DNA of 64,000 nt from Rudanella paleaurantiibacter (GTDB taxonomy: Bacteria > Bacteroidota > Bacteroidia > Cytophagales > Spirosomataceae). The stretch is taken from NCBI RefSeq assembly GCF_009184635.1, contig NZ_WELI01000011.1, positions 124,001 through 188,000 of the forward strand, in the 5' to 3' direction. A program made the translations under genes and the position numbers. Positions 44,806 to 53,766 of the stretch are shown in pieces (position 1 is the stretch's first letter; each line of letters opens with the position of its first letter). The notes under the pieces are model-generated. The model searched no databases. It was not told where the DNA came from and worked only from the letters and a program-made list of their open reading frames with translations.

Positions 44806-45501
44806 TTAAGGTAGCGCTACGGTTTCGATCAAAGACCTGATTCGTTGTGTTCGTACCGATGCAAAACGGGGTTCAAGGTGTACGTAAATGCATTCATCCA
44901 GATCGGGTCGATTCAGTAGCTGATTAAATTCATCGCGGAGGTAGGTTCTGACAGGGGCTGTTGAGTTTATTAGCTTATTTTCAACATCCGAAACCTGATC
45001 GAGAACAAAAATAATATCCTCAAAGTCGGTACTCCATCGAAGGTCTTCCCCTCCACGTCCTTTACAGGCTTCCCATTTTGATGCCACGAAGTAAGGCAAT
45101 GTAAATATCTTGATGGACGTTTGCTCATCCAGTTTGCAGGACATTGCCGTACGGAATCCATCTGCATACCAGCGATTACTAAAGCCAAGAATCGACGGAT
45201 CGGTGGGCATTATGTCAACGGTGATTCCTTGAACTACGTACCGGCAGATTATGCCCGACATGACATCGTTCTGAAAACCAATTGATCTAAGTTGAGAATC
45301 CAGTTCGCTATACAACCCATACGTGGCCAGTTCGACAACCACATCTACGTCATCGGTTGGTCTGATATCGGACGATGTGTTGGAGTCGACGTAAAGGGAT
45401 ACGGTAGCGCCCCCTACAAATACAATGTCTTGCTTTAAGTGGGCCAGCAAGTTGGCCACAACCCGCAGCCGTAAGCGGTTCACCTCGCCTGCTACACTCA
45501 T
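44806..45501 (-). CDS. Nucleotidyltransferase-fold protein, AbiEii-like
   Basis: This 231-residue protein has the minimal nucleotidyltransferase core: [14 protein letters not shown] (Gly30-Gly31), the metal-binding DDVDVVVE (Asp51, Asp53) and a third acidic residue Asp96 in ITVDIMPTD. The fold group includes AbiEii/AbiGii toxins. It overlaps the winged-helix gene by 4 bp (45498-45501), the classic antitoxin-toxin arrangement. The activity (for example on tRNA) is unknown. It is intact with all three acidic residues, so it is probably active. Confidence 0.72.
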   Translation of the reverse strand: MSVAGEVNRLRLRVVANLLAHLKQDIVFVGGATVSLYVDSNTSSDIRPTDDVDVVVELATYGLYSELDSQLRSIGFQNDVMSGIICRYVVQGITVDIMPTDPSILGFSNRWYADGFRTAMSCKLDEQTSIKIFTLPYFVASKWEACKGRGGEDLRWSTDFEDIIFVLDQVSDVENKLINSTAPVRTYLRDEFNQLLNRPDLDECIYVHLEPRFASVRTQRIRSLIETVALP

Positions 45502-46013
45502 GTTAAAATGCGATCTTGTAACATTGTTTTCGCCAGTACCATTTCGCGGGCCTTACCTACGCGCAATACATCTGTCAAAGCTAGTAAGTCATATAAATTG
45601 CCGTCCAACCGGCAGGCCTGGGGGACGGTTATGTAAAGTGGCTCAATGGCCTGTCCTCGCACGGTTCCGTACGCATCCGGCCAGACGTACGCTTCGGATG
45701 AAACGAATGATCTGGCTAGTAATGGTGCTGAATGGGCTGTTGGCATACCGACAACCATAGCGCCCGGTCGTTGTGGAAATACGTAACGCAAACCGTGTTG
45801 CAAAAACTCCAGCAATGCCCGACGCATAACCGAACGATGTGTATTGTCGATCAATCCGGCTATTTCGGAACGATTCATCGACTCGCTTACCTCCGAAGCG
45901 CTTATCTGAAGCCATCCGGCCAGGTCTTTTTTTAGCCAGCCTTGTTCGCCCAGTGCAATTATTTTCAGCAGCACCACAATGTCCAGGGGCCGCATTCCAT
46001 TGTGTTTCTTCAT
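45498..46013 (-). CDS. Winged-helix protein paired with the nucleotidyltransferase
   Basis: This 171-residue protein has an N-terminal helix-turn-helix (WLKKDLAGWLQISASEVSES, about 25-45) and a C-terminal conserved block with PTAHSAPLLARSF and VRGQAIEPLY. The start is the ATG at 46013; a longer frame would run into the operator repeats. It comes first in the operon and overlaps the nucleotidyltransferase gene by 4 bp. As an antitoxin-like or regulatory partner it probably binds the four AATTTGC heptamers just upstream of its own start. I know it only as a poorly characterised family. Confidence 0.7.
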   Translation of the reverse strand: MKKHNGMRPLDIVVLLKIIALGEQGWLKKDLAGWLQISASEVSESMNRSEIAGLIDNTHRSVMRRALLEFLQHGLRYVFPQRPGAMVVGMPTAHSAPLLARSFVSSEAYVWPDAYGTVRGQAIEPLYITVPQACRLDGNLYDLLALTDVLRVGKAREMVLAKTMLQDRILT

Positions 46014-46015
46014 GC

Positions 46016-46052
46016 AATTTGCAATTTGCGAATTGCAAATTAACAAATTTGC
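46016..46052. promoter_or_regulatory. Heptamer repeat array, candidate autoregulatory operator
   Basis: AATTTGC occurs at 46016, 46023 and 46046, and its complement GCAAATT at 46035. This forms two interlocked dyads with 5- and 4-bp spacers. It lies immediately upstream of the winged-helix start codon at 46013, as in autoregulated toxin-antitoxin operons. Confidence 0.55.
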
Positions 46053-46082
46053 GCTCGCAAAGTAGCTTGCATCAACTAAAAA

Positions 46083-46116
46083 CAGCCTGACAGGCCACAT
46101 TCGACCTATCAGGCTG
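46083..46116 (-). terminator. Rho-independent terminator of the RND efflux operon
   Basis: The arms 46083-46094 and 46105-46116 (12 bp, one mismatch, 10-nt loop) are followed on the minus strand by TTTTTAG. It lies 31 bp past the outer-membrane factor stop and separates the efflux operon from the winged-helix operon. Confidence 0.8.
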
Positions 46117-46147
46117 CGACTCGTTCACTTTACCTGACCCCTATTCC

Positions 46148-47578
46148 TTAATTCCAGCCGCCACCTAGGGCGCGGTACGCATTCACCATCGCGTTGAGTT
46201 GCTGCATTCGCGTTTCGACCAGATCGAACCGCGATTCGAGCGCATCGCGCTGTGTCAGCAACACCTCCATGTAATCAGCGCGCGCCGACTTGAACAAGGT
46301 ATTGGAGATGTTGGTGGACTGAAGTAGCGCATCAACCTGCCGAGCCTTGAAATCATAGCTCTTTTGGAGGTTATTCATATTTGCCAACTGATTAGCCACT
46401 TCGATGTAAGCGTTTAGAATGGCGCGTTCGTAATTGAAAACGGCCTGAATCTGCCGGGCATTGGCACTGGCGTACATAGCCTTAATCGCGTTCCGGTTGA
46501 CCAATGGGCGGCTCAACCCACCCACCAGCGAGTAAAGTAGAGATTCGGGAGAGAGCAACAGGGCCGGATTGTATGCGTTAAAACCTACCGCAGCTGAAAG
46601 GTCTAACGAAGGCAGAAAATTGGCTCGCGCTACCTCAACATCAAGTCGGGCGGCTTCGAGTTCGCGCTCTGCCCGGCGGATATCCGGCCGGTTCTGTAAC
46701 AGCTGCGACGGAAGACCGGCCCGCACCGGCTGAGGAACCAGCAGGTTGAAATCCTGAGTGCTCCGTTGTACCGGTTGCGGAAACCGACCCACGAGGAAAT
46801 TGATCCGGTTTTCGGTTTCGGTGATCCGCTGCTGAATGTTGTATTGGAGGCTTTGCGTACCCAGAACTTGGGCCTCGAACCGCCGGACAGCCAACTCCGT
46901 CACCCGCGCCGACTCTTTCTGCGTCCGCACAATGTTCAGGGCGTTTGTCTGAATCTCAATATTTTTACGAACAATATCCAGTTGATTGTCAAGGCCTAAT
47001 AACTCATAGTACGAATTGGCAATCTCGGCAACGATGTTTGTGACGGCGAAGTTTTTGCCTTCAATGGAAGACAGATACCGGGTTGCGGCCGCGCGCTTTG
47101 CGTTGTGCAGCTTGTTCCAGATGTCGACCTCCCACGAGACGTTGGCCGCCAGCCGAAAGTCGGGTAGCGGGTTGGGGAAACGACGACCGGGGCGAATCTC
47201 GTTGTTTTCTTCCACAGCCCCCGGCCGAGTGTATCGGCCCACCTTGTCGACCCCCGCATCGGCCCGCAGACCCACAAAAGGCAGGTACTCCCCGGTTCGC
47301 GCCCGGATGTCGTTCTGGGCAATCTGTATCTCCTGCAGCGTGATGTTCAGCTCCTGATTATTGTGCAGGGCCGTGTCGATCAGGGCAGCCAGGTAGGGGT
47401 CGGTAAAGAACTCCCGCCAGATTAGTTTGCCTGTATTTACGGAGTCCTGTCCCGCGCCAAAACGTACGGGTACGGTGCGGTTCTCCGTTCGGCCAACCAG
47501 CATTGGCGTTTTGCATGAGGTGATAGCCAGCGTCAGAAAAGCTACGCTTAGCCCACCTGAAATAAGTCGTTTAAACAT
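46148..47578 (-). CDS. Outer-membrane efflux factor (NodT/OprM-like lipoprotein)
   Basis: This 476-residue TolC-family channel is lipid-anchored (ITSC near residue 22). It has the two OEP repeats with long coiled helices: SYYELLGLDNQLDIVRKNIE, RPDIRRAERELEAARLDVEV and YDFKARQVDALLQS. The ATG at 47578 overlaps the end of the RND gene by 8 bp and places the lipoprotein signal correctly; the longer frame upstream is the RND gene in another phase. It is the exit duct for the pump encoded just upstream. Confidence 0.93.
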   Translation of the reverse strand: MFKRLISGGLSVAFLTLAITSCKTPMLVGRTENRTVPVRFGAGQDSVNTGKLIWREFFTDPYLAALIDTALHNNQELNITLQEIQIAQNDIRARTGEYLPFVGLRADAGVDKVGRYTRPGAVEENNEIRPGRRFPNPLPDFRLAANVSWEVDIWNKLHNAKRAAATRYLSSIEGKNFAVTNIVAEIANSYYELLGLDNQLDIVRKNIEIQTNALNIVRTQKESARVTELAVRRFEAQVLGTQSLQYNIQQRITETENRINFLVGRFPQPVQRSTQDFNLLVPQPVRAGLPSQLLQNRPDIRRAERELEAARLDVEVARANFLPSLDLSAAVGFNAYNPALLLSPESLLYSLVGGLSRPLVNRNAIKAMYASANARQIQAVFNYERAILNAYIEVANQLANMNNLQKSYDFKARQVDALLQSTNISNTLFKSARADYMEVLLTQRDALESRFDLVETRMQQLNAMVNAYRALGGGWN

Positions 47579-50500
47579 GGTTTTCGCGTTCTTCAATGAC
47601 AGGGAATGTGTCGATTTGATGGACAAGGTTCTCGCTAAGGGGCTCATCTTCTTCATCCCGGATAAGCTTGCGTCCGTCGGCAAGGTGAGCGAAAATGTAG
47701 TACAGGCCGGGGATGATAACGACGCCCAGAATGGTTCCGAACAACATACCGCCCATAGCCGAGGCACCAATGGTCCGGTTGCCAATGGCCCCCGCACCGG
47801 TCGCAATCAGGAGCGGAATCAGACCGGCCACAAACGCGAAGGAAGTCATCAGAATGGGTCGGAAGCGGACCTTGGCTCCCTCGATGGCTGCGTTCAGGAT
47901 GGAGGCCCCCTCCTGTCGTTTTTGCACCGCAAACTCCACAATCAACACGGCATTTTTACCCAGCAAACCGACGAGCATAATGAGGCCGATTTGGGCGTAG
48001 ATGTTGTTTTCGAGCCCCATCAGCTTGAGCATAAAAAACGAGCCGAACACCCCAACAGGTAACGAGAATACCACCGCCAGCGGAATGATAAAACTCTCAT
48101 ACTGAGCCGCCAGTACCATGTACACGAAGGCCAGCACAATCAGGAACACATACAAGGACTCATTGCCCCGGATGGATTCGTCGTACGAAAGGCCCTCAAA
48201 CGCAATGTCGTAGCCTTTGGGCAGCGTTTGGGACGCCACTTCGCGGATAGCCTCAATGGCTTCGGCGGTGGTGTACCCTTTGGCGGGTAGCCCCTGAATA
48301 GCTGAGGAGTTGTACAGGTTAAAGCGGGTGATCTCGTTGGGGCCCTGTCCTTTTTTGAGTTGCATGAAGGCCGAGTAAGGCACCATTTCGCCCGCATCGT
48401 TCTTCACAAATAGTTTGAGCAGATCCGTTGGCAGACGGCGGAAACTGGGGTCCGACTGTACATAAACCTTAAAGAACTGATTGAATTTGATAAAGCCCTG
48501 CTCGTACGTGCTACCAATCATGATGTTGAGGTTGTCCATGGCTTTGCCAATCGAAACCCCCTTTTGCATGGCCAGTTTATTGTCGATGACCAACTCGTAC
48601 TGCGGGTAGTTGGCCGCGAAGAATGTAAACAGGCCGGTTAGCTCTTTGCGTTTGCCCAGATTGTCCATAAACTCCTTGTTCACCCGGTCGAACTCGCGGT
48701 AATCGGTATCGGTGTTCTTATCAAGCAAACGCATCGAGAAACCGCCCGAGGTACCAAAGCCCGGAATGGCGGGTGGTTCGAAAAACTCGACGATAGCCCC
48801 CAGACCGCGCGATTTTTCCTCCAGCTCTTCCATGATTTCCTTCACGTTATGGTCGCGTTCCGACCAGGGCTTGAGGTTAATCAGACAGGTGCCTGCGTTG
48901 GAGCCCCGGCCTTCGGTCATGATCTCGTAGCCAGCCAGTGAGGAGATGGACTCGATACCTTCGACGCCCCGGCAGATTTTCTGCAAAGCCTGCGACACCT
49001 GATTGGTTTTCTCCAGGGTGGAACCCGGAGGGGTCTGAATGATGGCGTAAATGGTACTCTGATCTTCATTCGGAATAAAACCGGCTGGGAGAATCTTGTT
49101 CTCGTACGCAATACCCAGACAGAAGAGTGCCAAAACTCCAAACGTGACCACCCGGCGGTTGACAATCAGTTTCAACAGGCCTACATAACGCCCGGTCAGC
49201 TTGTCGAAACCCCGGTTGAACCGGTCGAGAGCCCGCGTCAGCAGGGTTTTGCGTCGGGTGTGGCCGTGATGGTTTTTCAACAACATAGCGCACAAAACCG
49301 GTGTCAGCGTCAAGGCAACCAGGGCCGAAATCACGATGGATGAGGCCATCGTAATGGAAAACTGACGGTAGAATGTACCCACAGGACCCGTCATAAACGA
49401 GATGGGCAGAAACACGGATACCATAACCGCTGTGATGGCAATAATAGCCCCGCTGATTTCACCCAGCACTTTCCGGACAGCCCCAAACGGTGATATATGA
49501 GGCTCTTCTTCCATTTTTGCGTGCACGGCCTCAACCACCACAATGGCATCATCGACCACAATACCGATAGCCAGTACGAGGGCAAACAGGGTGATGAGGT
49601 TGATGGAAAGACCGAAGAACTGAATCACAAAAAAGGCTCCGACCAACGATACCGGAACGGCCAGAATCGGAATCAGCGTAGACCGCCAGTCGCCGAGGAA
49701 CACGAAGACGACGAGTGCTACCAGAAGAAAAGCGTCGCGGAGGGTGTGAATCACCTGCTCAATAGATGCGTCGAGAAACTGCGATACGTCGTAGCTGATT
49801 TTGTAGTCGACACCCGGCGGAAACGACCCTTTCATGGTTTCGAGTTTCGCCTTTACTTCATCAATTACCTCACTCGCATTGCTACCGTAGTTTTGCCGCA
49901 GTACAATAGCGGCCGAAGCCTGCCCGTCGAGGTTGGAGTAGATGTCGAAAAATTCACTACCCAGCTCCACGCGGGCAATATCGCGCAGGTGAATACTTTC
50001 TCCCTCGGCATTGGCCCGAATAATGATGTCTTCGTACTCTTTGGGTTCGCTGTAGCGGCCTTTGTAGGTGAGCACGTATTCGAGCGACTGAGCCGCAATA
50101 CCCGAACTTTGTCCGATACGACCCGGCCGGCCAATGATGCTTTGCTCGCCCAGAGCTTTCATCACTTCTTCCGTCGAAATATTGTAAGCCCGCATCCGGT
50201 CGGGGTTGAGCCACACCCGCATGGCGTACCGTCGGCTACCCAGAATCTGCGCGCGGGCAACGCCCTTGGTCCGCTGGATTTCGGGGATCATTTTGACCGT
50301 CGCGTAGTTGAACAGGAATTTTTCGTCGATGCGCTTATCCTTCGAATACAGGTTCACGTACATCAACATACTTGGCTGCACGGGTGTGATAATTACCCCT
50401 TCGCGCTGCACCAGTTCGGGCAGCAGCGGCATCACCTGATCGACCCGCGTTTTAACCCGGACAACGGCGTCGTTGGGGTCGGTACCTGGCTCAAAAATAA

Positions 50501-50774
50501 TGCGGAGGGTAGCCTCGCCCGCGCTCGTGGCATCGGTAGCGATGTAGCGCATGTCCTGCACCCCGTTGATGGCCTGTTCGAGCGTGATGAGCGTCGATTT
50601 TACGAGTACATCAGCACTGGCACCGGGATACGCAATAAATATGTTGACCGTAGTCGGGGCAATATCGGGGAATTGTGAGATGGGAAGCTTTTTGATCGCC
50701 AGTACGCCAACGAAGACGATCATGACCGATATTACAATTGCGAATACGGGTCTGCGTATGAATTTTGAAAACAT
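47571..50774 (-). CDS. RND multidrug efflux transporter (HAE1, AcrB-like)
   Basis: This 1,067-residue inner-membrane pump has the start MFSKFIRRPVFAIVISVMI, two large periplasmic loops and twelve spans. The proton-relay aspartates are in GIVVDDAIVVVEAVHAKMEE, with PISFMTGPVGTFYRQFS and GLLGKNAVLIVEFA. It exports hydrophobic compounds such as drugs or detergents with the adaptor and channel encoded beside it. The start at 50774 is chosen over the upstream ATG at 50840, which adds an unrelated leader. No metal-pump signature (DFG...VDG) is present. Confidence 0.95.
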   Translation of the reverse strand: MFSKFIRRPVFAIVISVMIVFVGVLAIKKLPISQFPDIAPTTVNIFIAYPGASADVLVKSTLITLEQAINGVQDMRYIATDATSAGEATLRIIFEPGTDPNDAVVRVKTRVDQVMPLLPELVQREGVIITPVQPSMLMYVNLYSKDKRIDEKFLFNYATVKMIPEIQRTKGVARAQILGSRRYAMRVWLNPDRMRAYNISTEEVMKALGEQSIIGRPGRIGQSSGIAAQSLEYVLTYKGRYSEPKEYEDIIIRANAEGESIHLRDIARVELGSEFFDIYSNLDGQASAAIVLRQNYGSNASEVIDEVKAKLETMKGSFPPGVDYKISYDVSQFLDASIEQVIHTLRDAFLLVALVVFVFLGDWRSTLIPILAVPVSLVGAFFVIQFFGLSINLITLFALVLAIGIVVDDAIVVVEAVHAKMEEEPHISPFGAVRKVLGEISGAIIAITAVMVSVFLPISFMTGPVGTFYRQFSITMASSIVISALVALTLTPVLCAMLLKNHHGHTRRKTLLTRALDRFNRGFDKLTGRYVGLLKLIVNRRVVTFGVLALFCLGIAYENKILPAGFIPNEDQSTIYAIIQTPPGSTLEKTNQVSQALQKICRGVEGIESISSLAGYEIMTEGRGSNAGTCLINLKPWSERDHNVKEIMEELEEKSRGLGAIVEFFEPPAIPGFGTSGGFSMRLLDKNTDTDYREFDRVNKEFMDNLGKRKELTGLFTFFAANYPQYELVIDNKLAMQKGVSIGKAMDNLNIMIGSTYEQGFIKFNQFFKVYVQSDPSFRRLPTDLLKLFVKNDAGEMVPYSAFMQLKKGQGPNEITRFNLYNSSAIQGLPAKGYTTAEAIEAIREVASQTLPKGYDIAFEGLSYDESIRGNESLYVFLIVLAFVYMVLAAQYESFIIPLAVVFSLPVGVFGSFFMLKLMGLENNIYAQIGLIMLVGLLGKNAVLIVEFAVQKRQEGASILNAAIEGAKVRFRPILMTSFAFVAGLIPLLIATGAGAIGNRTIGASAMGGMLFGTILGVVIIPGLYYIFAHLADGRKLIRDEEDEPLSENLVHQIDTFPVIEERENHV

Positions 50775-50788
50775 AAAAAAGAAAAGTT

Positions 50789-50857
50789 TACAGTTTTCGG
50801 TGTACAGTTTTCGGGTGGTCGTATCAGTGATGTCGTTCAACTGCCGTCCGAAAACTG
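50789..50857. repeat. Short direct and inverted repeats between adaptor and pump genes
   Basis: TACAGTTTTCGG occurs at 50789-50800 and 50803-50814. The complement CCGAAAACTG lies at 50848-50857, allowing a 10-bp hairpin. It falls in the 103-bp gap between the adaptor stop and the RND start, where it could shape mRNA stability. It may also be a remnant of a genome-wide spacer repeat. Confidence 0.55.
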
Positions 50858-50877
50858 CACACGCAAAACTAGCTGCA

Positions 50878-51978
50878 CTATTCAGCGTAAAGGCTTAGGT
50901 TCGAGATCACGGCTTCGGGCCGCTGGTATTTCACGTGCACTTTTTCGTTTTCCTTAACCTGACGCAGACCTTCCAGAATGATGGTGTCGTCTTTCTTCAG
51001 GCCACTCTGCACCACGAAAATGTGGGGCATTTCGGCGGCAATTGAGATTTCCCGCGACCGTACCACCCCGGCTTTGTCTACTACGTACACGTATTTTTTC
51101 TCCAGCACCTCAAACGTGGCTTTCTGCGGAATAATGAGGGCGTTACGGAGAGGGACTTTCATACGCACAAGTCCTGTTTCGCCGTGCCGCAGTAACCCCT
51201 GTGGGTTTGGGAATGTGGCCCGAAACGCGATGTTGCCCGTTTCGTTATTGAAGTCGGCTTCGATGGTCTGCACCACGCCCGGATGCGGGAATACCTCGTT
51301 GTTGGCCATTACCAGATTCACGTTTACGCCGTTGTCTTTCTGGTGGGTTTTGTAATCGAGGTATTCGGCCTCGGGTACGTTGAAGTACACCCACATTTTG
51401 CTGTTATCCGACAGGGTTGTGAGCAAATCACCTTCGTCGACAAGGCTACCCAGCCGTACCTGAAAGTGGTCCATGATGCCGCTAAACGGAGCCTTGATTT
51501 GGGTGAACTGCAAATGCGTTTTAGCCAGTGCAACCTCGGCATTTGCCTTATCGAATTTGGCTTTGGCGAGTGCCAGCTCATTTTTTGAGACAATATTGCT
51601 GTCGGCCAGCCGCTTGGTGTTCTGGTACTCAATGCCGACATAGTTGGCCTCGGCCTGTGATTTCTGCAACTCGGCATTGTAAACCACGGGCATGATCTGA
51701 AACATCAGTTGTCCATTTTTTACGTGCTGGCCTTCATCGACAAAAATCTTTTGTAGATACCCCTTTTCGAGGGCGCGGACCTCAATGTGCTGAATAGCCC
51801 GAACCTGACACACGTACTCTTTGGTGGCCGTTGTGTCTTTGAGTAGAGGGCTGGTCACCGGGTAGCTAACCGCTTCCTCTTTGTGCTCTTCCGCTTTGGT
51901 CGAACAGCCTACGTTGCCCAACAAGGCACTCAGGCAGCTAAGCAGGAGAATTTTTCTGGTATGAACCGTAATGAACAT
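50878..51978 (-). CDS. RND adaptor lipoprotein (membrane fusion protein)
   Basis: This 366-residue periplasmic adaptor has a lipobox ending GNVGC (near residue 25), a biotinyl-lipoyl-like domain with a long helical hairpin (NTKRLADSNIVSKNELALAKAKF), and beta-barrel and membrane-proximal parts (TLSDNSKMWVYFNVPEAEYL; LKKDDTIILEGLRQVKENEK). It links the RND pump and outer channel. It comes after the small membrane protein and before the pump gene on the minus strand, the common Bacteroidota order. Confidence 0.94.
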   Translation of the reverse strand: MFITVHTRKILLLSCLSALLGNVGCSTKAEEHKEEAVSYPVTSPLLKDTTATKEYVCQVRAIQHIEVRALEKGYLQKIFVDEGQHVKNGQLMFQIMPVVYNAELQKSQAEANYVGIEYQNTKRLADSNIVSKNELALAKAKFDKANAEVALAKTHLQFTQIKAPFSGIMDHFQVRLGSLVDEGDLLTTLSDNSKMWVYFNVPEAEYLDYKTHQKDNGVNVNLVMANNEVFPHPGVVQTIEADFNNETGNIAFRATFPNPQGLLRHGETGLVRMKVPLRNALIIPQKATFEVLEKKYVYVVDKAGVVRSREISIAAEMPHIFVVQSGLKKDDTIILEGLRQVKENEKVHVKYQRPEAVISNLSLYAE

Positions 51979-52014
51979 GGTTGTATTGACGGGATTATGT
52001 TTGGGAGATTGAGA

Positions 52015-52308
52015 TTACTTTTCTGCGGGTTTCTGACCGGAGTTCGGGTGGTTGGGCGGTGGTGCTTCCGTAGTCGAGTCCATCGGGTTTGCCTGTGGCA
52101 CGTCGACAGCACGGAGCCTGACCCGCTCATCGGTGTCGTCGCCGGCATGAGCGGTTGTGTTGCGCATTTCGTATTCGTAAATGCTGCGGGTATGGCTTTG
52201 CTTGATCAATAAGAAACCGTTGAACGCCAGCGAAAGGGCCAGCGCCAGTCCAAAGCCATACAGTAAGATCGATTCTGACCGCCGAGCGGGAATATTCGGA
52301 CGTTGCAT
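52015..52308 (-). CDS. Small single-span membrane protein of the efflux operon
   Basis: This 97-residue protein has one membrane span (LLYGFGLALALSLAFNGFLL, about 15-34) and a hydrophilic tail rich in Pro, Asp and Thr. It starts 83 bp after the kinase stop and is 36 bp upstream of the adaptor gene, so it is the first gene of the pump transcript. No family is recognised. It may be a pump accessory or envelope sensor; only position supports that. Confidence 0.6.
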   Translation of the reverse strand: MQRPNIPARRSESILLYGFGLALALSLAFNGFLLIKQSHTRSIYEYEMRNTTAHAGDDTDERVRLRAVDVPQANPMDSTTEAPPPNHPNSGQKPAEK

Positions 52309-52349
52309 TGCCTGTGTCTCTGATTACAGACACAAAACAAGCGGCTCAC

Positions 52350-52389
52350 ATTAGAGCGGTATGAGAAGGAAATTAGAAGATATTAGAAG
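52350..52389. promoter_or_regulatory. Helically spaced ATTAGA repeats, candidate OmpR-family binding site
   Basis: ATTAGAAG occurs at 52372-52379 and 52382-52389 (10-bp period), with ATTAGAGC at 52350-52357, 22 bp away. Direct half-sites on one face of DNA are what OmpR-family regulators bind. The array fills the gap between the kinase gene and the first efflux gene, about 40 bp upstream of the latter's start. Confidence 0.45.
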
Positions 52390-52391
52390 CG

Positions 52392-53747
52392 CTACAGGGC
52401 ACTGGGCAGGGTGATTGTTACCGACGTGCCCTGACCTTCTTTGGAGGTGAAGTGTAAGGTGCCCTGGTGCAGGTCGATAATTTTCTGGGTGACCGCCAGC
52501 CCAATGCCGTAGCCCGGTACGCCGTCCACGTTTTTGCCCCGGTACAATGGGTCGAGAATGTGAACAATGTCGGCGTCGGTGATGCCCCGTCCCTGATCCA
52601 TCACCGTTACAATAATGTGCTCGTCCCAGGCCCGTAACTGAATCGAAACGGGTTCGCTCGAGTATTTGCAGGCATTATCGAGCACGTTCAGCAAAGCGGT
52701 AGTGAGCAGGCTTGCGCTGCCGCGGATGGTAAACGAATCGTCTTCGTCAGATATAAACTGTAGGGGCAGGCTCCGCCCCGGATATTTCGCCTGCACCTGC
52801 CCGATGGCCGTCAGCAGGCAATCATCAACCTGAATTAAGCTCAGCGTGACCGACCCGTCGGTGACTTTAGCCAAACTGAGCAAACTGTTGGTCAGCGCAA
52901 TTACTTTTTTCAGTTCGTCGACGGCCACCTCCATACTCTCCCGCCAATCGGCCGGGTTTTGGTCGTACCGGAGCGACGTTTCGAGGGTGCCGAGGGTGTT
53001 GGTCAACGGGGTACGAAGCTCGTGGGATGCATGGGCCACAAAACTGCGTTGGGAAATAAAGGCATCTTCGAGCCGAAACAGCATTTGGTTAAAGGTCATA
53101 GCGAGTTGAGCGATTTCGTCGCGCCGGTTGCCTTCGTGCACCCGCTTGTGCAGATCAACGGCTGTAATTTGTTCTACCTCATCGACAATCTGCGAGATAG
53201 GCCGCAGCACTCGCCCTGAAAAATACCAGCCTGCCAGAACAATCAGGGTGAAGCCCAACAGGTTGGCTAACAGGAGAATCTGTTGCAGGGTCTCTAGTTT
53301 TACCAGCCCAATTCGGTCATAGCCGGACGCAAAAATGTAAAACAACTGCCCCCGGTCCCGGTACGCAATGACAATGGATTCCAGGTGCCCGCTCCGAAAC
53401 TCAAACAGGGAGGTGGTATCGAGTTTGGGGATCTTTTCTTTGTAGTAGTCTGATTCTTTGAGGGTTCGGTTCGTGAAAACGAGATTATGCCGACTGTCGA
53501 AAATACTGATCTGTTCCTCAACAATGGACAGCAGATCGGTACGAATCATGTTCTTAAAGAAGTCGTCGTGCAAATGCCGCCGTGAAATCAGCACCCGCCC
53601 GGCCACCCGCGCCGTCGACTCCAGCCGACTGTAAAACTCCTCCTGCCGGTACAGGGAGTAGAAGTACCAGACCAACACCGAAAGGGTCACCTGAATGGCG
53701 GTGGCCAGAAGGGTAAACGTGATGGTCAGGCGGTTTCGGATCAGCAT
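52392..53747 (-). CDS. Membrane histidine kinase of the efflux two-component system
   Basis: This 451-residue sensor has a first span (TLLATAIQVTLSVLVWYFYSL), a periplasmic domain, a second span (ILLLANLLGFTLIVLAGWYF), a HAMP linker, His242 in ASHELRTPLTN and an ATPase domain with PGYGIGLAVTQKI. The start at 53747 (MLIRNRLTIT) puts the first span at the N terminus. It is 19 bp after the response regulator and upstream of the pump genes. It resembles CusS-type kinases. The signal is unknown. Confidence 0.93.
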   Translation of the reverse strand: MLIRNRLTITFTLLATAIQVTLSVLVWYFYSLYRQEEFYSRLESTARVAGRVLISRRHLHDDFFKNMIRTDLLSIVEEQISIFDSRHNLVFTNRTLKESDYYKEKIPKLDTTSLFEFRSGHLESIVIAYRDRGQLFYIFASGYDRIGLVKLETLQQILLLANLLGFTLIVLAGWYFSGRVLRPISQIVDEVEQITAVDLHKRVHEGNRRDEIAQLAMTFNQMLFRLEDAFISQRSFVAHASHELRTPLTNTLGTLETSLRYDQNPADWRESMEVAVDELKKVIALTNSLLSLAKVTDGSVTLSLIQVDDCLLTAIGQVQAKYPGRSLPLQFISDEDDSFTIRGSASLLTTALLNVLDNACKYSSEPVSIQLRAWDEHIIVTVMDQGRGITDADIVHILDPLYRGKNVDGVPGYGIGLAVTQKIIDLHQGTLHFTSKEGQGTSVTITLPSAL

Positions 53748-53766
53748 AAAGCGGGGTGGCAACGGG

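Noticed and set aside
49497-50678. 393-residue plus-strand frame opposite the RND pump
   Set aside because: It covers the conserved RND sequence on the other strand and has a His/Arg/Asn-rich shadow composition.
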